From Pirellulales bacterium (GTDB taxonomy: Bacteria > Planctomycetota > Planctomycetia > Pirellulales > JAIMBC01), in the NCBI GenBank assembly GCA_023511675.1, contig JAIMBC010000004.1, forward strand, positions 1 through 55,401: a DNA stretch of 55,401 nt. The letters run 5' to 3'. This document shows positions 1 through 7,717 of the stretch, piece by piece. Position 1 is the first letter of the stretch. Each line of letters starts with the position of its first letter. The position numbers and the translations under genes are program-made. The notes beneath the pieces are model-generated. The model was given only the letters and a program-made list of their open reading frames with translations. It searched no databases and was not told the DNA's origin.

Positions 1-632
1 GAGCTGGGGTGGCCGGCTTGCAGGCCATCGCCACCGCACGCCGACTCGGAGCCGTGGTCGCGGCCTATGATGTGCGGCCTGCGGTCAAGCAAGAGGTCGA
101 AAGTCTTGGCGCCCGCTTCCTCGAGCTGCCGCTGGAGACGGCCGGCGCTCAGGATCAGCAGGGCTATGCCCGCGCCTTCGATGAAGCGTTCTACCGCCGC
201 CAGCGCGAACTGCTCACCGAGGCCGTGGCAGCCCACGATGTGGTTATCACCACGGCCGCCGTGCCCGGGAAGCGCGCCCCGCTGCTGATCACCGCAGAGA
301 TGGTCCGGGGAATGCAGCCGGGGTCGATCATCGTCGATCTGGCGGCAGAACGTGGCGGCAACTGCGAACTCACGCAGGCTGATGCCACCGTCTCTGTGGA
401 CCAGGTGGTGATCATGGGGCCTACCAATCTGCCGGCCACGGTTGCCTGGCATGCCAGCCAGCTTTACGCGCGCAACATCTCGTCGCTGCTGTTGCATTTG
501 GCGCCGAAAGGGCAGTTCGCCTACGACCTGGATGATCCGATCACGCGCGATGTGCTGGTTGCTCGGGGCGGCCAGGTCGTGCATCCGGGCGTGCGCGCGT
601 TGCTGGAGGCGCCGAGCGCCGAGCTGAAGTAA
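1..632 (+). CDS. pntAA: NAD(P) transhydrogenase subunit alpha part 1 (NAD-binding), 5' truncated
   Basis: This is the C-terminal 209 residues of the soluble NAD(H)-binding alpha subunit of proton-translocating transhydrogenase, which couples hydride transfer from NADH to NADP+ to proton movement. The reading frame is open to the window edge. It enters in the Rossmann motif (AGVAGLQAIATARRLGA) followed by an acidic YDVRP strand end that would bind the adenosine ribose, and later shows PGSIIVDLAAERGGN, typical of the alanine dehydrogenase/PNT C-terminal domain. No membrane segments follow, so alpha is split as in the three-gene Rhodospirillum rubrum type. The GTG at position 9 lies inside the conserved motif and is not the start. 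It lies 89 bases upstream of pntAB in the same operon. Confidence 0.95.
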   Translation, partial: AGVAGLQAIATARRLGAVVAAYDVRPAVKQEVESLGARFLELPLETAGAQDQQGYARAFDEAFYRRQRELLTEAVAAHDVVITTAAVPGKRAPLLITAEMVRGMQPGSIIVDLAAERGGNCELTQADATVSVDQVVIMGPTNLPATVAWHASQLYARNISSLLLHLAPKGQFAYDLDDPITRDVLVARGGQVVHPGVRALLEAPSAELK

Positions 633-721
633 ACAGGCTGAAGTATCGGCGGCTTTCTCTGAACTGTGCAGCTAGGGATGACGCCGCTTAACAACCAATC
701 CATAGCAAAGGAAACGTGATC

Positions 722-1093
722 ATGGTGCCCTCTTTCGTGTGGTGCTTGCTTCCTGCCTGCGGCGAAGCGTGCCTGTTGGCGGAGCAGGCGGCTGCGGCTG
801 GTCATGAGCGGCTGGATGCCTTGCTGACCGCCCTGACCATTTTCGTGCTTGCCATGTGGGTGGGCTTCGAAGTGATCACCAAGGTTCCGGCCACGCTGCA
901 CACGCCGCTGACCAGCGGATCGAACGCCGTCTCGGGCATTACGGTGGTGGGGGCGCTGGTGGCGGTGGGAGCCGTGGCGAGCACGGCGGCCACAACGCTC
1001 GGTTTTCTGGCCACGATTCTGGCCACCGTCAACGTAGTGGGAGGGTTCTTGGTCACCCACCGCATGTTATCGATGTTTCGCAGGAAGGAGTAG
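722..1093 (+). CDS. pntAB: NAD(P) transhydrogenase subunit alpha part 2 (membrane)
   Basis: This 123-residue membrane subunit carries the N-terminal part of the proton channel (domain II). It has three or four hydrophobic helices and the family pattern F-V-L-A-x-x-V-G-F-E-V-I, then H-T-P-L-T-S-G-S-N-A-V-S-G-I, which is characteristic of PntAB/PntA membrane domains. The ATG at 722 is preferred over the in-frame GTG at 716 because an AAAGGAAA element at 707-714 is better spaced for it. The gene ends two bases before the GTG start of pntB, so the two are translated together. Confidence 0.93.
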   Translation: MVPSFVWCLLPACGEACLLAEQAAAAGHERLDALLTALTIFVLAMWVGFEVITKVPATLHTPLTSGSNAVSGITVVGALVAVGAVASTAATTLGFLATILATVNVVGGFLVTHRMLSMFRRKE

Positions 1094-1095
1094 CC

Positions 1096-2502
1096 GTGGA
1101 TCCGGCACTGCGTATCGCGCTGATCAAGCTGGCCTACCTCGTATCGGCGGTGCTGTTTATCGGCACATTTCGCCTGCTGGCGCGGCCGCGCACGGCGATA
1201 TTAGGCAACCTGTTGGGTGCCCTGGGGATGGTGCTGGCCGTGGGAGCCACGCTCTGCCACCCCGACGTGCAGCGCTACACGTGGGCAGGGGTGGGCGTAG
1301 CCATTGGGGGCGGCATCGGCGCGGCGCTCGCCCTGCGCGTGCCCCTGACCGCCATGCCGCAGATGGTCGCCCTGCTCAACGGCTTTGGCGGTGCGGCGTC
1401 GCTGCTGGTAGCCGCCGCCGAATTGTATCAGGCCATGGCACGCGGCCACGCCTACCGCGCCTGGGACCAGCCGGTGGTCGCCGCGGCGGTCTCCGGTATG
1501 ATCGGCGCCGTGACCTTCTGGGGAAGCCTGGTGGCCTTCCTGAAGCTGCAAGAGTGGCTGTTCCGCAGGCCCGTGCATTACCAGGCCCAGCACGTGGTCA
1601 ATGCCGTTCTGGGGGCCATTGCCCTGGTCCTTGCCATCTGGCTGGCTTCCCGCCCAGACGCGCTGGCAGCCTACTGGCTGCTGGTGCTTGCCGCCAGCGT
1701 GCTGGGCGTGCTGCTCACCATTCCCATTGGCGGGGCCGACATGCCCGTCGTGATTTGCTTGCTCAACTCTTACTCCGGCCTGGCAGCCGCTGGTACGGGG
1801 TTCGTGATCGACAACAACGCACTCATCATCTCAGGATCGCTGGTGGGCGCCTCGGGCATTATTCTGTGCCAGATCATGTGCAAGGCGATGAATCGCTCGC
1901 TGACCAACGTGCTGTTCGGCGTGTTCACGGCTCAGTTAGACGAGGGTCTGGCCGAGCGGGTGTATGCGGGCAAGGTCAAGGGAGCCAGCGCAGAGGAAGT
2001 GGCGCTGCTTTTCGAGTCCGCGCAGAACGTGGTGATCGTCCCCGGCTATGGGCTGGCCGTGGCACAGGCCCAGCACGCACTGCATGAACTGGCCAACGTG
2101 CTCGAGGCGCGCGGCATTCGCGTCACCTACGGCATCCACCCCGTGGCCGGACGCATGCCCGGACACATGAACGTCTTGCTGGCTGAGGCCAACGTGCCCT
2201 ATGAGCAAATGAAGGAGATGGACGAAATCAACCCGTACTTTCCCCAAACCGACGTGGTCCTGGTCATCGGCGCGAACGACGTGGTCAACCCGTTGGCACG
2301 CACAGATCCCTCTAGTCCGATTGCGGGCATGCCGATCTTGAATGTCGATCAGGCCCGCACCGTGGTGGTGGTCAAGCGCAGTCTCAGTCCCGGCTTTGCC
2401 GGCATTCCCAACCCCCTCTTCGCAGCCGACAATACGTTGATGTTCTTTGGAGATGGCAAACAGGCAGTGCTGGAACTGATCTCGGCGGTCAAGCAGTTGT
2501 AG
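1096..2502 (+). CDS. pntB: NAD(P) transhydrogenase subunit beta
   Basis: The 468-residue beta subunit combines eight or nine membrane helices (about residues 5-270) with the C-terminal NADP(H)-binding domain III. The latter shows VIVPGYGLAVAQAQ, then GIHPVAGRMPGHMNVLLAEA, then GANDVVNP, all signature segments of the NADPH site. Length matches E. coli PntB (about 460). The start is GTG at 1096, chosen because AGGAAGGAG (1082-1090) lies just upstream and the protein then begins right before the first membrane helix; the frame is open further upstream but overlaps pntAB. With pntAA and pntAB it forms a complete three-gene transhydrogenase supplying NADPH at the expense of the proton gradient. 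Confidence 0.96.
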   Translation: MDPALRIALIKLAYLVSAVLFIGTFRLLARPRTAILGNLLGALGMVLAVGATLCHPDVQRYTWAGVGVAIGGGIGAALALRVPLTAMPQMVALLNGFGGAASLLVAAAELYQAMARGHAYRAWDQPVVAAAVSGMIGAVTFWGSLVAFLKLQEWLFRRPVHYQAQHVVNAVLGAIALVLAIWLASRPDALAAYWLLVLAASVLGVLLTIPIGGADMPVVICLLNSYSGLAAAGTGFVIDNNALIISGSLVGASGIILCQIMCKAMNRSLTNVLFGVFTAQLDEGLAERVYAGKVKGASAEEVALLFESAQNVVIVPGYGLAVAQAQHALHELANVLEARGIRVTYGIHPVAGRMPGHMNVLLAEANVPYEQMKEMDEINPYFPQTDVVLVIGANDVVNPLARTDPSSPIAGMPILNVDQARTVVVVKRSLSPGFAGIPNPLFAADNTLMFFGDGKQAVLELISAVKQL

Positions 2503-2602
2503 GCCGCGGATGTGACGGCAGGGCATCGCCTTGCCGGGCGCGGCGCGGTACTCTGGATGCGCACTGCCGTCTCCAGGAAAAATGGCCTGATCCGCACGAC
2601 CG

Positions 2603-2938
2603 ATGAGCGAGCAAGCGTCCCAGCCCATCCGCAGCTTTGCGGAGTTCTGGCCGTACTATTTGCAGGAGCACTCGCGGCCCGCCACGCGGGCGTGGCACTG
2701 GCTCGGCACCACGGGGGCGTTGGTCCTGCTGGCGGGGGCAGCGGCGTTTCGGCAGTGGTGGCTGCTGCTGGCCGGTTTGGCGTGCGGGTACGGGCTGGCC
2801 TGGTTCAGCCATTTTGTGATCGAGCGCAATCGGCCGGCCACGTTCAAGCACCCTCTCTGGTCTCTGCTGGCCGATTTGAAGATGTGGTATCTGTTAAGCA
2901 CCTGCCAGAGGGTTCAAGATCAGGAAGCCCAGCCGTGA
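2603..2938 (+). CDS. DUF962 / Mpo1-like membrane protein
   Basis: A 111-residue protein matching the DUF962 (Mpo1/YGL010w-like) pattern: F-x-E-F-W-P-Y-Y-L-x-E-H with R-A-x-H-W-L-G near the N-terminus, two hydrophobic helices, then H-F-V-I-E-R-N-R-P-A-T-F and a D-L-K-M-W ending. The conserved histidines (in EHS, AWHW and SHF) are those thought to bind iron in yeast Mpo1, a dioxygenase that shortens 2-hydroxy fatty acids. Whether the bacterial protein does this is inference. Its stop overlaps the GTG start of the following hydrolase (GTGA at 2935-2938), so the two are tightly co-translated. Confidence 0.85.
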   Translation: MSEQASQPIRSFAEFWPYYLQEHSRPATRAWHWLGTTGALVLLAGAAAFRQWWLLLAGLACGYGLAWFSHFVIERNRPATFKHPLWSLLADLKMWYLLSTCQRVQDQEAQP

Positions 2939-3918
2939 AGTCCGACTGGCGCGCCCTCTACCCCTTTACCTCCCATTACTTGAGGTTAGATGGCCACGCC
3001 TATCACTACCTGGACGAGGGCCGGGGCGAGCCGTTGTTGCTGGTGCACGGGAATCCGACCTGGTCTTTTTACTGGCGCGAGCTGATCCTGGGGCTGCGCG
3101 ACGCCTATCGGGTGGTGGTGCCGGATCATATGGGCTGCGGCCTCTCCGACAAGCCGCGCGGCTACCCGTATCGGTTCGTCCAGCACGCAGAGAACCTCAC
3201 GCGCTTGATTCGGGCACTCGATCTGGACCGTGTGACGCTGGTGGTTCATGATTGGGGCGGGCCCATCGGACTGCGTGCCGCACTGGCGGAGCCGCACAGG
3301 TTTGCCCGTTACGTCCTGTTCAACACGGCGGCCTTCCGCTCGCGGCAAGTCCCGTGGCGTATCGGCATCTGCCGCTGGCCCATCGTCGGCAGGCTGGCCG
3401 TGCAAGGTCTAAATGCCTTTGTACGTGCCGCCACGTGGATGGCGGTGTCGCGACCGCTCTCTCCAGCGGCCCGCGCCGGACTTGTGGCCCCTTACAACTG
3501 CTGGCGCAACCGTGAGGCGGTGTGGCGGTTTGTGCAAGACATCCCCCTCACACCCTCTCACCCCAGCTTTGCCCCCCTCTGCGAACTGGAAGCAGCCCTT
3601 CCCCGGCTGCGACGCCAACCCATGTTGATCGTCTGGGGAATGCGCGATTGGTGCTTCACGCCCGCATTCCTGGCACGCTTCCAGGAGTTGTTCCCCCACG
3701 CCCAGATCCATCCGTTGCACGACGCATCCCACTACCTGGCAGAAGACGCCCATGAGCAGATCGTGCCTCTGCTGAGAGACTTTTTGCGACGGCACGCCAG
3801 CGAGGCTGACACTCACGGACGATCCGAGACGGCAGCCAGCCCAGCAGCCAGGACGAGCGGCTCACCCGGGCCATTGCACGCACAGATGGATCAGGGCTGC
3901 CAGCGGGCCGTGCCATGA
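2935..3918 (+). CDS. alpha/beta hydrolase, OleB/haloalkane-dehalogenase-like
   Basis: A 327-residue alpha/beta-fold hydrolase. The oxyanion region reads L-L-V-H-G-N-P-T-W-S, the nucleophile elbow is V-V-H-D-W-G-G with Asp106 as nucleophile, the acid is probably Asp238 (G-M-R-D-W), and the base is His266 (D-A-S-H-Y). An Asp nucleophile and the cap sequence with D-I-P-L-T-P-S-H-P-S point to the OleB (beta-lactone decarboxylase) and haloalkane dehalogenase family rather than to esterases. OleA, OleC and OleD partners are absent here. The last 40 residues are a low-complexity tail beyond the usual domain end. Start GTG at 2935 overlaps the previous stop; the end overlaps the next start (ATGA). 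Fold is secure, substrate is not. Confidence 0.88.
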   Translation: MKSDWRALYPFTSHYLRLDGHAYHYLDEGRGEPLLLVHGNPTWSFYWRELILGLRDAYRVVVPDHMGCGLSDKPRGYPYRFVQHAENLTRLIRALDLDRVTLVVHDWGGPIGLRAALAEPHRFARYVLFNTAAFRSRQVPWRIGICRWPIVGRLAVQGLNAFVRAATWMAVSRPLSPAARAGLVAPYNCWRNREAVWRFVQDIPLTPSHPSFAPLCELEAALPRLRRQPMLIVWGMRDWCFTPAFLARFQELFPHAQIHPLHDASHYLAEDAHEQIVPLLRDFLRRHASEADTHGRSETAASPAARTSGSPGPLHAQMDQGCQRAVP

Positions 3919-4799
3919 AGCCGCAGCTCTCCCTGGGCCAATGTGCCACCTTGGCCTGCCTGCTGGAGGCCGCGGCGCCCAAGCCGGGCAACGTGCATCG
4001 CGGGGCCGACTTCGAGGATGTCACATTCATCGACTTTGCGGCCAGTGCGGTGCTGATAGGGCCGGCACTTGAGCGGGCTGCTGTGAGCGGCCGATTGGGA
4101 AGCGTGGTCCTCTGCGGCGTGGAGGCAGCTCGGCAAGCCGCAAGCACGAATACCTACCTGGGTGCCGTGCTGTTGCTAGCCCCCTTGGTGCTGGCGAGTC
4201 AAGAACAGGGCTTGGAGGCTGCGGCGCTACGTGCAGGCGTGGTCCGCGTGCTGCGGTCGCTCGATGCACACGATGCGGCTCTGGTCTACCAGGCCATCTG
4301 CCTGGCCGGCGCTGGGGGCCTGGGCAAGGTCGGGGAGGCGGACGTGGCTGGACCGCCGCCGCATGACCTGTTGCACGCCATGCGCCTGGCCGAAGGGCGA
4401 GACCTGGTGGCCCGACAATATGCTCGCGGTTTTGGCGACCTGTTCGATTGTGTCGTCCCGTGGCTGCACTCTGCTCTGGAGCGTGGTTGGCCGATAGCAG
4501 ATGCCATTGTGCACGTTCACGTGCAGTTGATGCATGCACATCCAGACAGTCTGATTGCACGCAAATGCGGCCGGCAGGTGGCCGAGCAGGCCGCAGCACT
4601 TGCCGGACGCGTGCTGGCACAGGGTGCTCCACAAGACGATGGCTACCAGCAGGCTCTCTGCGATCTGGACTTCTGGCTGCGATCCGACGGCCATCGACGC
4701 AATCCAGGTACCACGGCCGACATGCTGGCTGCTGGCTTGTTCGTGCTGCTGCGCAGCGGCAGACTGGTGCCTCCGTTCGCTTTTTACGCTCCGGTGTGA
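3915..4799 (+). CDS. CitG/MdcB family (triphosphoribosyl-dephospho-CoA synthase-like) protein
   Basis: A 294-residue protein of the CitG family, recognised by P-K-P-G-N-V-H-R followed by D-F-E-D-V-T-F-I-D-F-A-A-S-A near the N-terminus and by T-N-T-Y-L-G-A-V-L-L-L-A-P-L at about residue 75. Known members build the prosthetic-group precursor of citrate lyase or malonate decarboxylase. Neither enzyme is nearby, so another nucleotide-derived substrate is possible; CitG-like genes also occur in organisms that make tetrahydromethanopterin, which some planctomycetes do, but nothing in this window tests that. ATG at 3915 overlaps the preceding hydrolase stop by ATGA, making it the third gene of an overlapping trio. 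Confidence 0.85.
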   Translation: MKPQLSLGQCATLACLLEAAAPKPGNVHRGADFEDVTFIDFAASAVLIGPALERAAVSGRLGSVVLCGVEAARQAASTNTYLGAVLLLAPLVLASQEQGLEAAALRAGVVRVLRSLDAHDAALVYQAICLAGAGGLGKVGEADVAGPPPHDLLHAMRLAEGRDLVARQYARGFGDLFDCVVPWLHSALERGWPIADAIVHVHVQLMHAHPDSLIARKCGRQVAEQAAALAGRVLAQGAPQDDGYQQALCDLDFWLRSDGHRRNPGTTADMLAAGLFVLLRSGRLVPPFAFYAPV

Positions 4800-5000
4800 A
4801 CTGCCGCTGCCTTGCCGTTTCTTTGCCCGACGTCCACGGCCGTCGTTCGTTCGAGGTTTGGGCTTTCGCAGGTGTTCGTAGAGTGGCGGTGTGGGGGCTT
4901 GCCCGGGGGCTACAGGGCTCGGCTTGCTTGCCCTACAGGGCATCCGCGCGCAACCCCTTGGCCGACTGTAGATTGCGGCTGTTCAAATCCGCCTTTGCTC

Positions 5001-5017
5001 AGCGGCTGCCAGCCGCT
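5001..5017. terminator. short hairpin between CitG-like gene and lipoprotein gene
   Basis: A perfect 7-bp stem, AGCGGCT (5001-5007) and AGCCGCT (5011-5017), closes a 3-base loop in the 263-bp space after the CitG-like gene. No U-tract follows, so termination is only a possibility; it could equally sit in the leader of the lipoprotein gene. Confidence 0.3.
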
Positions 5018-5062
5018 ATAGTGCGGCTGCCTTCCTGATCCAGCGGTCGACGTTTTCCTCAG

Positions 5063-5746
5063 GTGCCAGCAACCTTGCGCGTGGCCAGAGTTGCATTCGC
5101 CGCTGTCCTGCTGCTGCTCGCCATGTGCGGCTGCGCCAGCGTGCCGTTCGCTCAACGCGCCTTTTGGAATCCCCAAGACGAGGATCCGCGGATCGTCACG
5201 CCTGCCAAGAAGTTGGAACAACTTCAACAGGTTTCCAAGGAGTGCCCGCGGCTGCCTCCGGAAGAGCACGACAGGTTGGCCCTGGAACTAGCTCGCGAGC
5301 TGCGGACCGAGGAAGATCCGCTGGTACGGGCTCAACTGCTCAAGACGCTGGCGGCAGTGCAGTCTGAGACGGCAACGGCCATGCTTCGCGCAGGCACCGA
5401 GGATCCCGATGCGGACGTGCGTGCTGCCTGCTGTCAGGCCTGGGGGCGGCGCGGCGGCGTGGAGGCGGTAAAGGTGCTGGAGCAGGTGTTGCGCGAAGAT
5501 GAGGATCTGGACGTGCGGCTGGCGGCCGTGCGTGCCTTGGGGGAGGTTCGGAGTCCCGAGTCTGTCGCCGTGCTGGCCCTGGTGTTGGATGACCCCGACC
5601 CCGCCATGCGGTACCGCGCCACGCGTTCGCTAGCCAACGTCACAGGGGCGGACTATGGCCCGGACGTCGGCAAGTGGCGAGAATACATAGCAGGCCGCCA
5701 GCCGGCCCCGGAGAGCTGGGTCTCGCGGTTGAAACGCTGGTTCTAA
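5063..5746 (+). CDS. HEAT-repeat lipoprotein
   Basis: A 227-residue exported protein. Residues 6-27 form a signal peptide ending in L-L-A-M-C-G-C-A-S, a lipobox-like site, so it is probably lipid-anchored. The rest is helical repeats: D-P-L-V-R-A-Q-L-L-K-T-L, D-P-D-A-D-V-R-A-A-C-C-Q-A-W, D-L-D-V-R-L-A-A-V-R-A-L-G and D-P-A-M-R-Y-R-A-T-R-S-L, a regular HEAT pattern of about four units that implies protein binding. The start could be GTG 5063 or GTG 5081; neither has a strong ribosome site, and both keep the signal peptide. Partner unknown. Confidence 0.8.
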   Translation: MPATLRVARVAFAAVLLLLAMCGCASVPFAQRAFWNPQDEDPRIVTPAKKLEQLQQVSKECPRLPPEEHDRLALELARELRTEEDPLVRAQLLKTLAAVQSETATAMLRAGTEDPDADVRAACCQAWGRRGGVEAVKVLEQVLREDEDLDVRLAAVRALGEVRSPESVAVLALVLDDPDPAMRYRATRSLANVTGADYGPDVGKWREYIAGRQPAPESWVSRLKRWF

Positions 5747-5873
5747 CTGCCAGACCGTGCCGCCTTCAATCACCGCGGCCTGCTAACCGTGGCAGGGTGG
5801 CCCGCTCGACGCTGGGTCCCCGCGGCCGGTACCGCCTGAGCGTCGAGGCCGGCAGGGACGTATCCTGTACCAC

Positions 5874-6641
5874 ATGACACAGACGAGCCACGAGGCACTG
5901 GCACGGCGTGCTCGCAGCGGAGACCGCCGCGCGCTGGCGCAGATCATCAGCCTGATCGAGGCTGGCGAGGCCCCTCCTTCGCCGGACTCGCCGCGGCGGG
6001 GAGGCCTGGTGGTGGGATTGGCGGGAGGCGTGGGGGCAGGCAAGAGCACGCTGGCGGCGGCGCTGGTCCGCTACCTTCGGCAGCAGGGGAAGCGGGTTGC
6101 TGTGCTGGCCTCGGACCCTTCCAGCCCTCGCACGGGCGGGGCGTTGCTGGGGGACCGCGTGCGGCTGCGGATCGATCCGCGGGACGAGGGGGTTTACTTT
6201 CGCAGCCTGGCCACGCGCGGTGCTGCGGGCGGGCTATCGGCCGCTGTCGCTCCAGCGCGTGACTGGCTGTTGGAGTGCGGGTTCGATGTGGTGCTGGTCG
6301 AAACCGTGGGCGTGGGGCAGGATCAAGTCGCCATCCGCAACATCGTTGACCTGCTATTGGTGCTGATCACACCGCATAGCGGCGACGAGATCCAGTGGGA
6401 AAAGGCCGGGCTGCTGGAGCTGGCGGATCTCGTCGTGGTGAACAAGTCCGATCTGCCGGGCGCCGAGCACGTCTACCAGCAGGTGTGCCGTGCCCTGTCG
6501 CTTGGCACAGAAGGGCCTGCCGTGATAAGCGTGTCTGCTCTGCACGGACAGGGCATTGCTGAGTTATGGGCGGCCCTGATAGCCCGGCAGCGCGACGCCA
6601 ATCAGCAGACAGAGCGGGCTAGCGACTCGCCCGCAGGCTGA
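5874..6641 (+). CDS. MeaB/ArgK family GTPase (short form)
   Basis: A 255-residue P-loop GTPase of the MeaB/ArgK (G3E) family, which chaperones adenosylcobalamin enzymes such as methylmalonyl-CoA mutase. Visible motifs: Walker A G-G-V-G-A-G-K-S-T (about residues 50-58), D-P-S-S-P-R-T-G-G-A-L-L-G-D-R-V-R, the switch E-T-V-G-V-G-Q, and the guanine-specificity N-K-S-D. Family members are usually about 310-330 residues; this one ends soon after the G domain and so lacks the usual C-terminal dimerisation arm. No mutase gene lies in the window. The ATG start is 5 residues before the first conserved helix. Confidence 0.88.
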   Translation: MTQTSHEALARRARSGDRRALAQIISLIEAGEAPPSPDSPRRGGLVVGLAGGVGAGKSTLAAALVRYLRQQGKRVAVLASDPSSPRTGGALLGDRVRLRIDPRDEGVYFRSLATRGAAGGLSAAVAPARDWLLECGFDVVLVETVGVGQDQVAIRNIVDLLLVLITPHSGDEIQWEKAGLLELADLVVVNKSDLPGAEHVYQQVCRALSLGTEGPAVISVSALHGQGIAELWAALIARQRDANQQTERASDSPAG

Positions 6642-7024
6642 GGCATGGGTGCCGTCAGCCAGCCGCATCGTGGCAGTGCGCGGCGGCGGCAGGCAGGGGC
6701 TGTGGGACCCCCCAGCCAGCCGCGCGCTCGCGGCGCCTGGGGTACGGGTCGTATGCCGGCGCCAGGGGGCATGCGGCGCGCTTGCCAACCGAAGCGAACT
6801 GCCCTGCCGTGGCAGCCGTCGGTTGCGCAGCAGTGGTGCCGTCGCTGGTAAAGAGCAGGCCCCCGGCACATACGCCTTCGGCGTATATGCCGGCTGCCCC
6901 TGGAGTCCTGCTTCTGTGACAGCATCGGACGTAGGGAAGAACGAAGTTCAGGCGGTTTTCCGCAGCCCTGGGCAGACAAGACGTCGAGTGCGACGGCAAC
7001 CCGAGGCGAGGAGGATCTATGGCC
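6642..7024. other. intergenic region between convergent genes
   Basis: 383 bases between the MeaB-like gene (plus) and the response regulator gene (minus), which converge. No convincing gene on either strand; the only clear structure is the long hairpin at 6863-6893. Confidence 0.6.
6863..6893. terminator. 14-bp hairpin between convergent genes
   Basis: CCGGCACATACGCC (6863-6876) pairs with GGCGTATATGCCGG (6880-6893) around a 3-base TTC loop, with one mismatch. It lies between two convergent genes and probably marks the 3' ends of both transcripts, though no U-tract follows on either strand. Confidence 0.5.
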
Positions 7025-7717
7025 CTAGGGATTTGAGTGGTGCTGTCGCTCGGGAGGGTGCGAGCACAGCAGGCGGTGGGCCGTCGCGTTGCGCGGCGCG
7101 TCGGTGGGTGCGTGTTCGACGGCGAATACCATCCGCAGCAGTTCGGCGAGGGACTGGGCCTGCATCTTTTGCATGATGGCGTGCCGCCGGGACTCCACGG
7201 TGCGCAGGCCGATGTTCAGCCGCTGGGCGATGGTCTTGTTGGGGTAGCCTGCGGCGACGTATTGCAGCACGGCCTGTTCGTGGTCTGTGAGCAACTCGAG
7301 GCGGCGCCGGATCTCGCGTCGTTCTTCTTCTTGCCGGCGGCGTTCGGCGTCCTGTTGCAGTGCCGCGCGGATACTTTCGCGCAACTCGCTCGAGGCGTAG
7401 GGCTTTTGCAAGACGGTGATGGCGCCGCCGCGCAGGGCCTGAACGGCGATGGGGACGTCGGCATAAGCGGAGATGATGATCACCGGCAGCGCCGATCCCA
7501 TCGCTGCAAGCTGCTGTTGCAGCTCGAGGCCGCTCATGCCGGGCATGCGGAGGTCGGTGACCACGCACCCCGCTTGGTTGACGGGCTGCGTCTCGAGGAA
7601 GCGTTCTGCCGAGTCGAATGCTTCGGCATGCAATCCCAGCGACTCGACAAGTGCGACGACCGAGCGGCGGCCGTCCGCGTCATCATCAATGACAAATACC
7701 GTTGCTGTGTCACTCAT
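7025..7717 (-). CDS. FixJ-type response regulator (REC + LuxR HTH)
   Basis: A 230-residue two-component regulator. The receiver domain (residues 4-115) has the acidic pair D-D-D near residue 11, the phospho-acceptor Asp55 in V-V-T-D-L-R-M-P-G-M-S-G, and the conserved Lys in L-Q-K-P-Y. A charged linker leads to a LuxR/FixJ helix-turn-helix at about residues 140-195 (L-T-D-H-E-Q-A-V-L-Q-Y-V-A-A-G then T-V-E-S-R-R-H). ATG at 7717 was chosen over an upstream in-frame start because the protein then begins two residues before the first receiver strand region and its ATG overlaps the kinase stop (ATGA). It is the output partner of the adjacent kinase. Confidence 0.93.
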   Translation of the reverse strand: MSDTATVFVIDDDADGRRSVVALVESLGLHAEAFDSAERFLETQPVNQAGCVVTDLRMPGMSGLELQQQLAAMGSALPVIIISAYADVPIAVQALRGGAITVLQKPYASSELRESIRAALQQDAERRRQEEERREIRRRLELLTDHEQAVLQYVAAGYPNKTIAQRLNIGLRTVESRRHAIMQKMQAQSLAELLRMVFAVEHAPTDAPRNATAHRLLCSHPPERQHHSNP

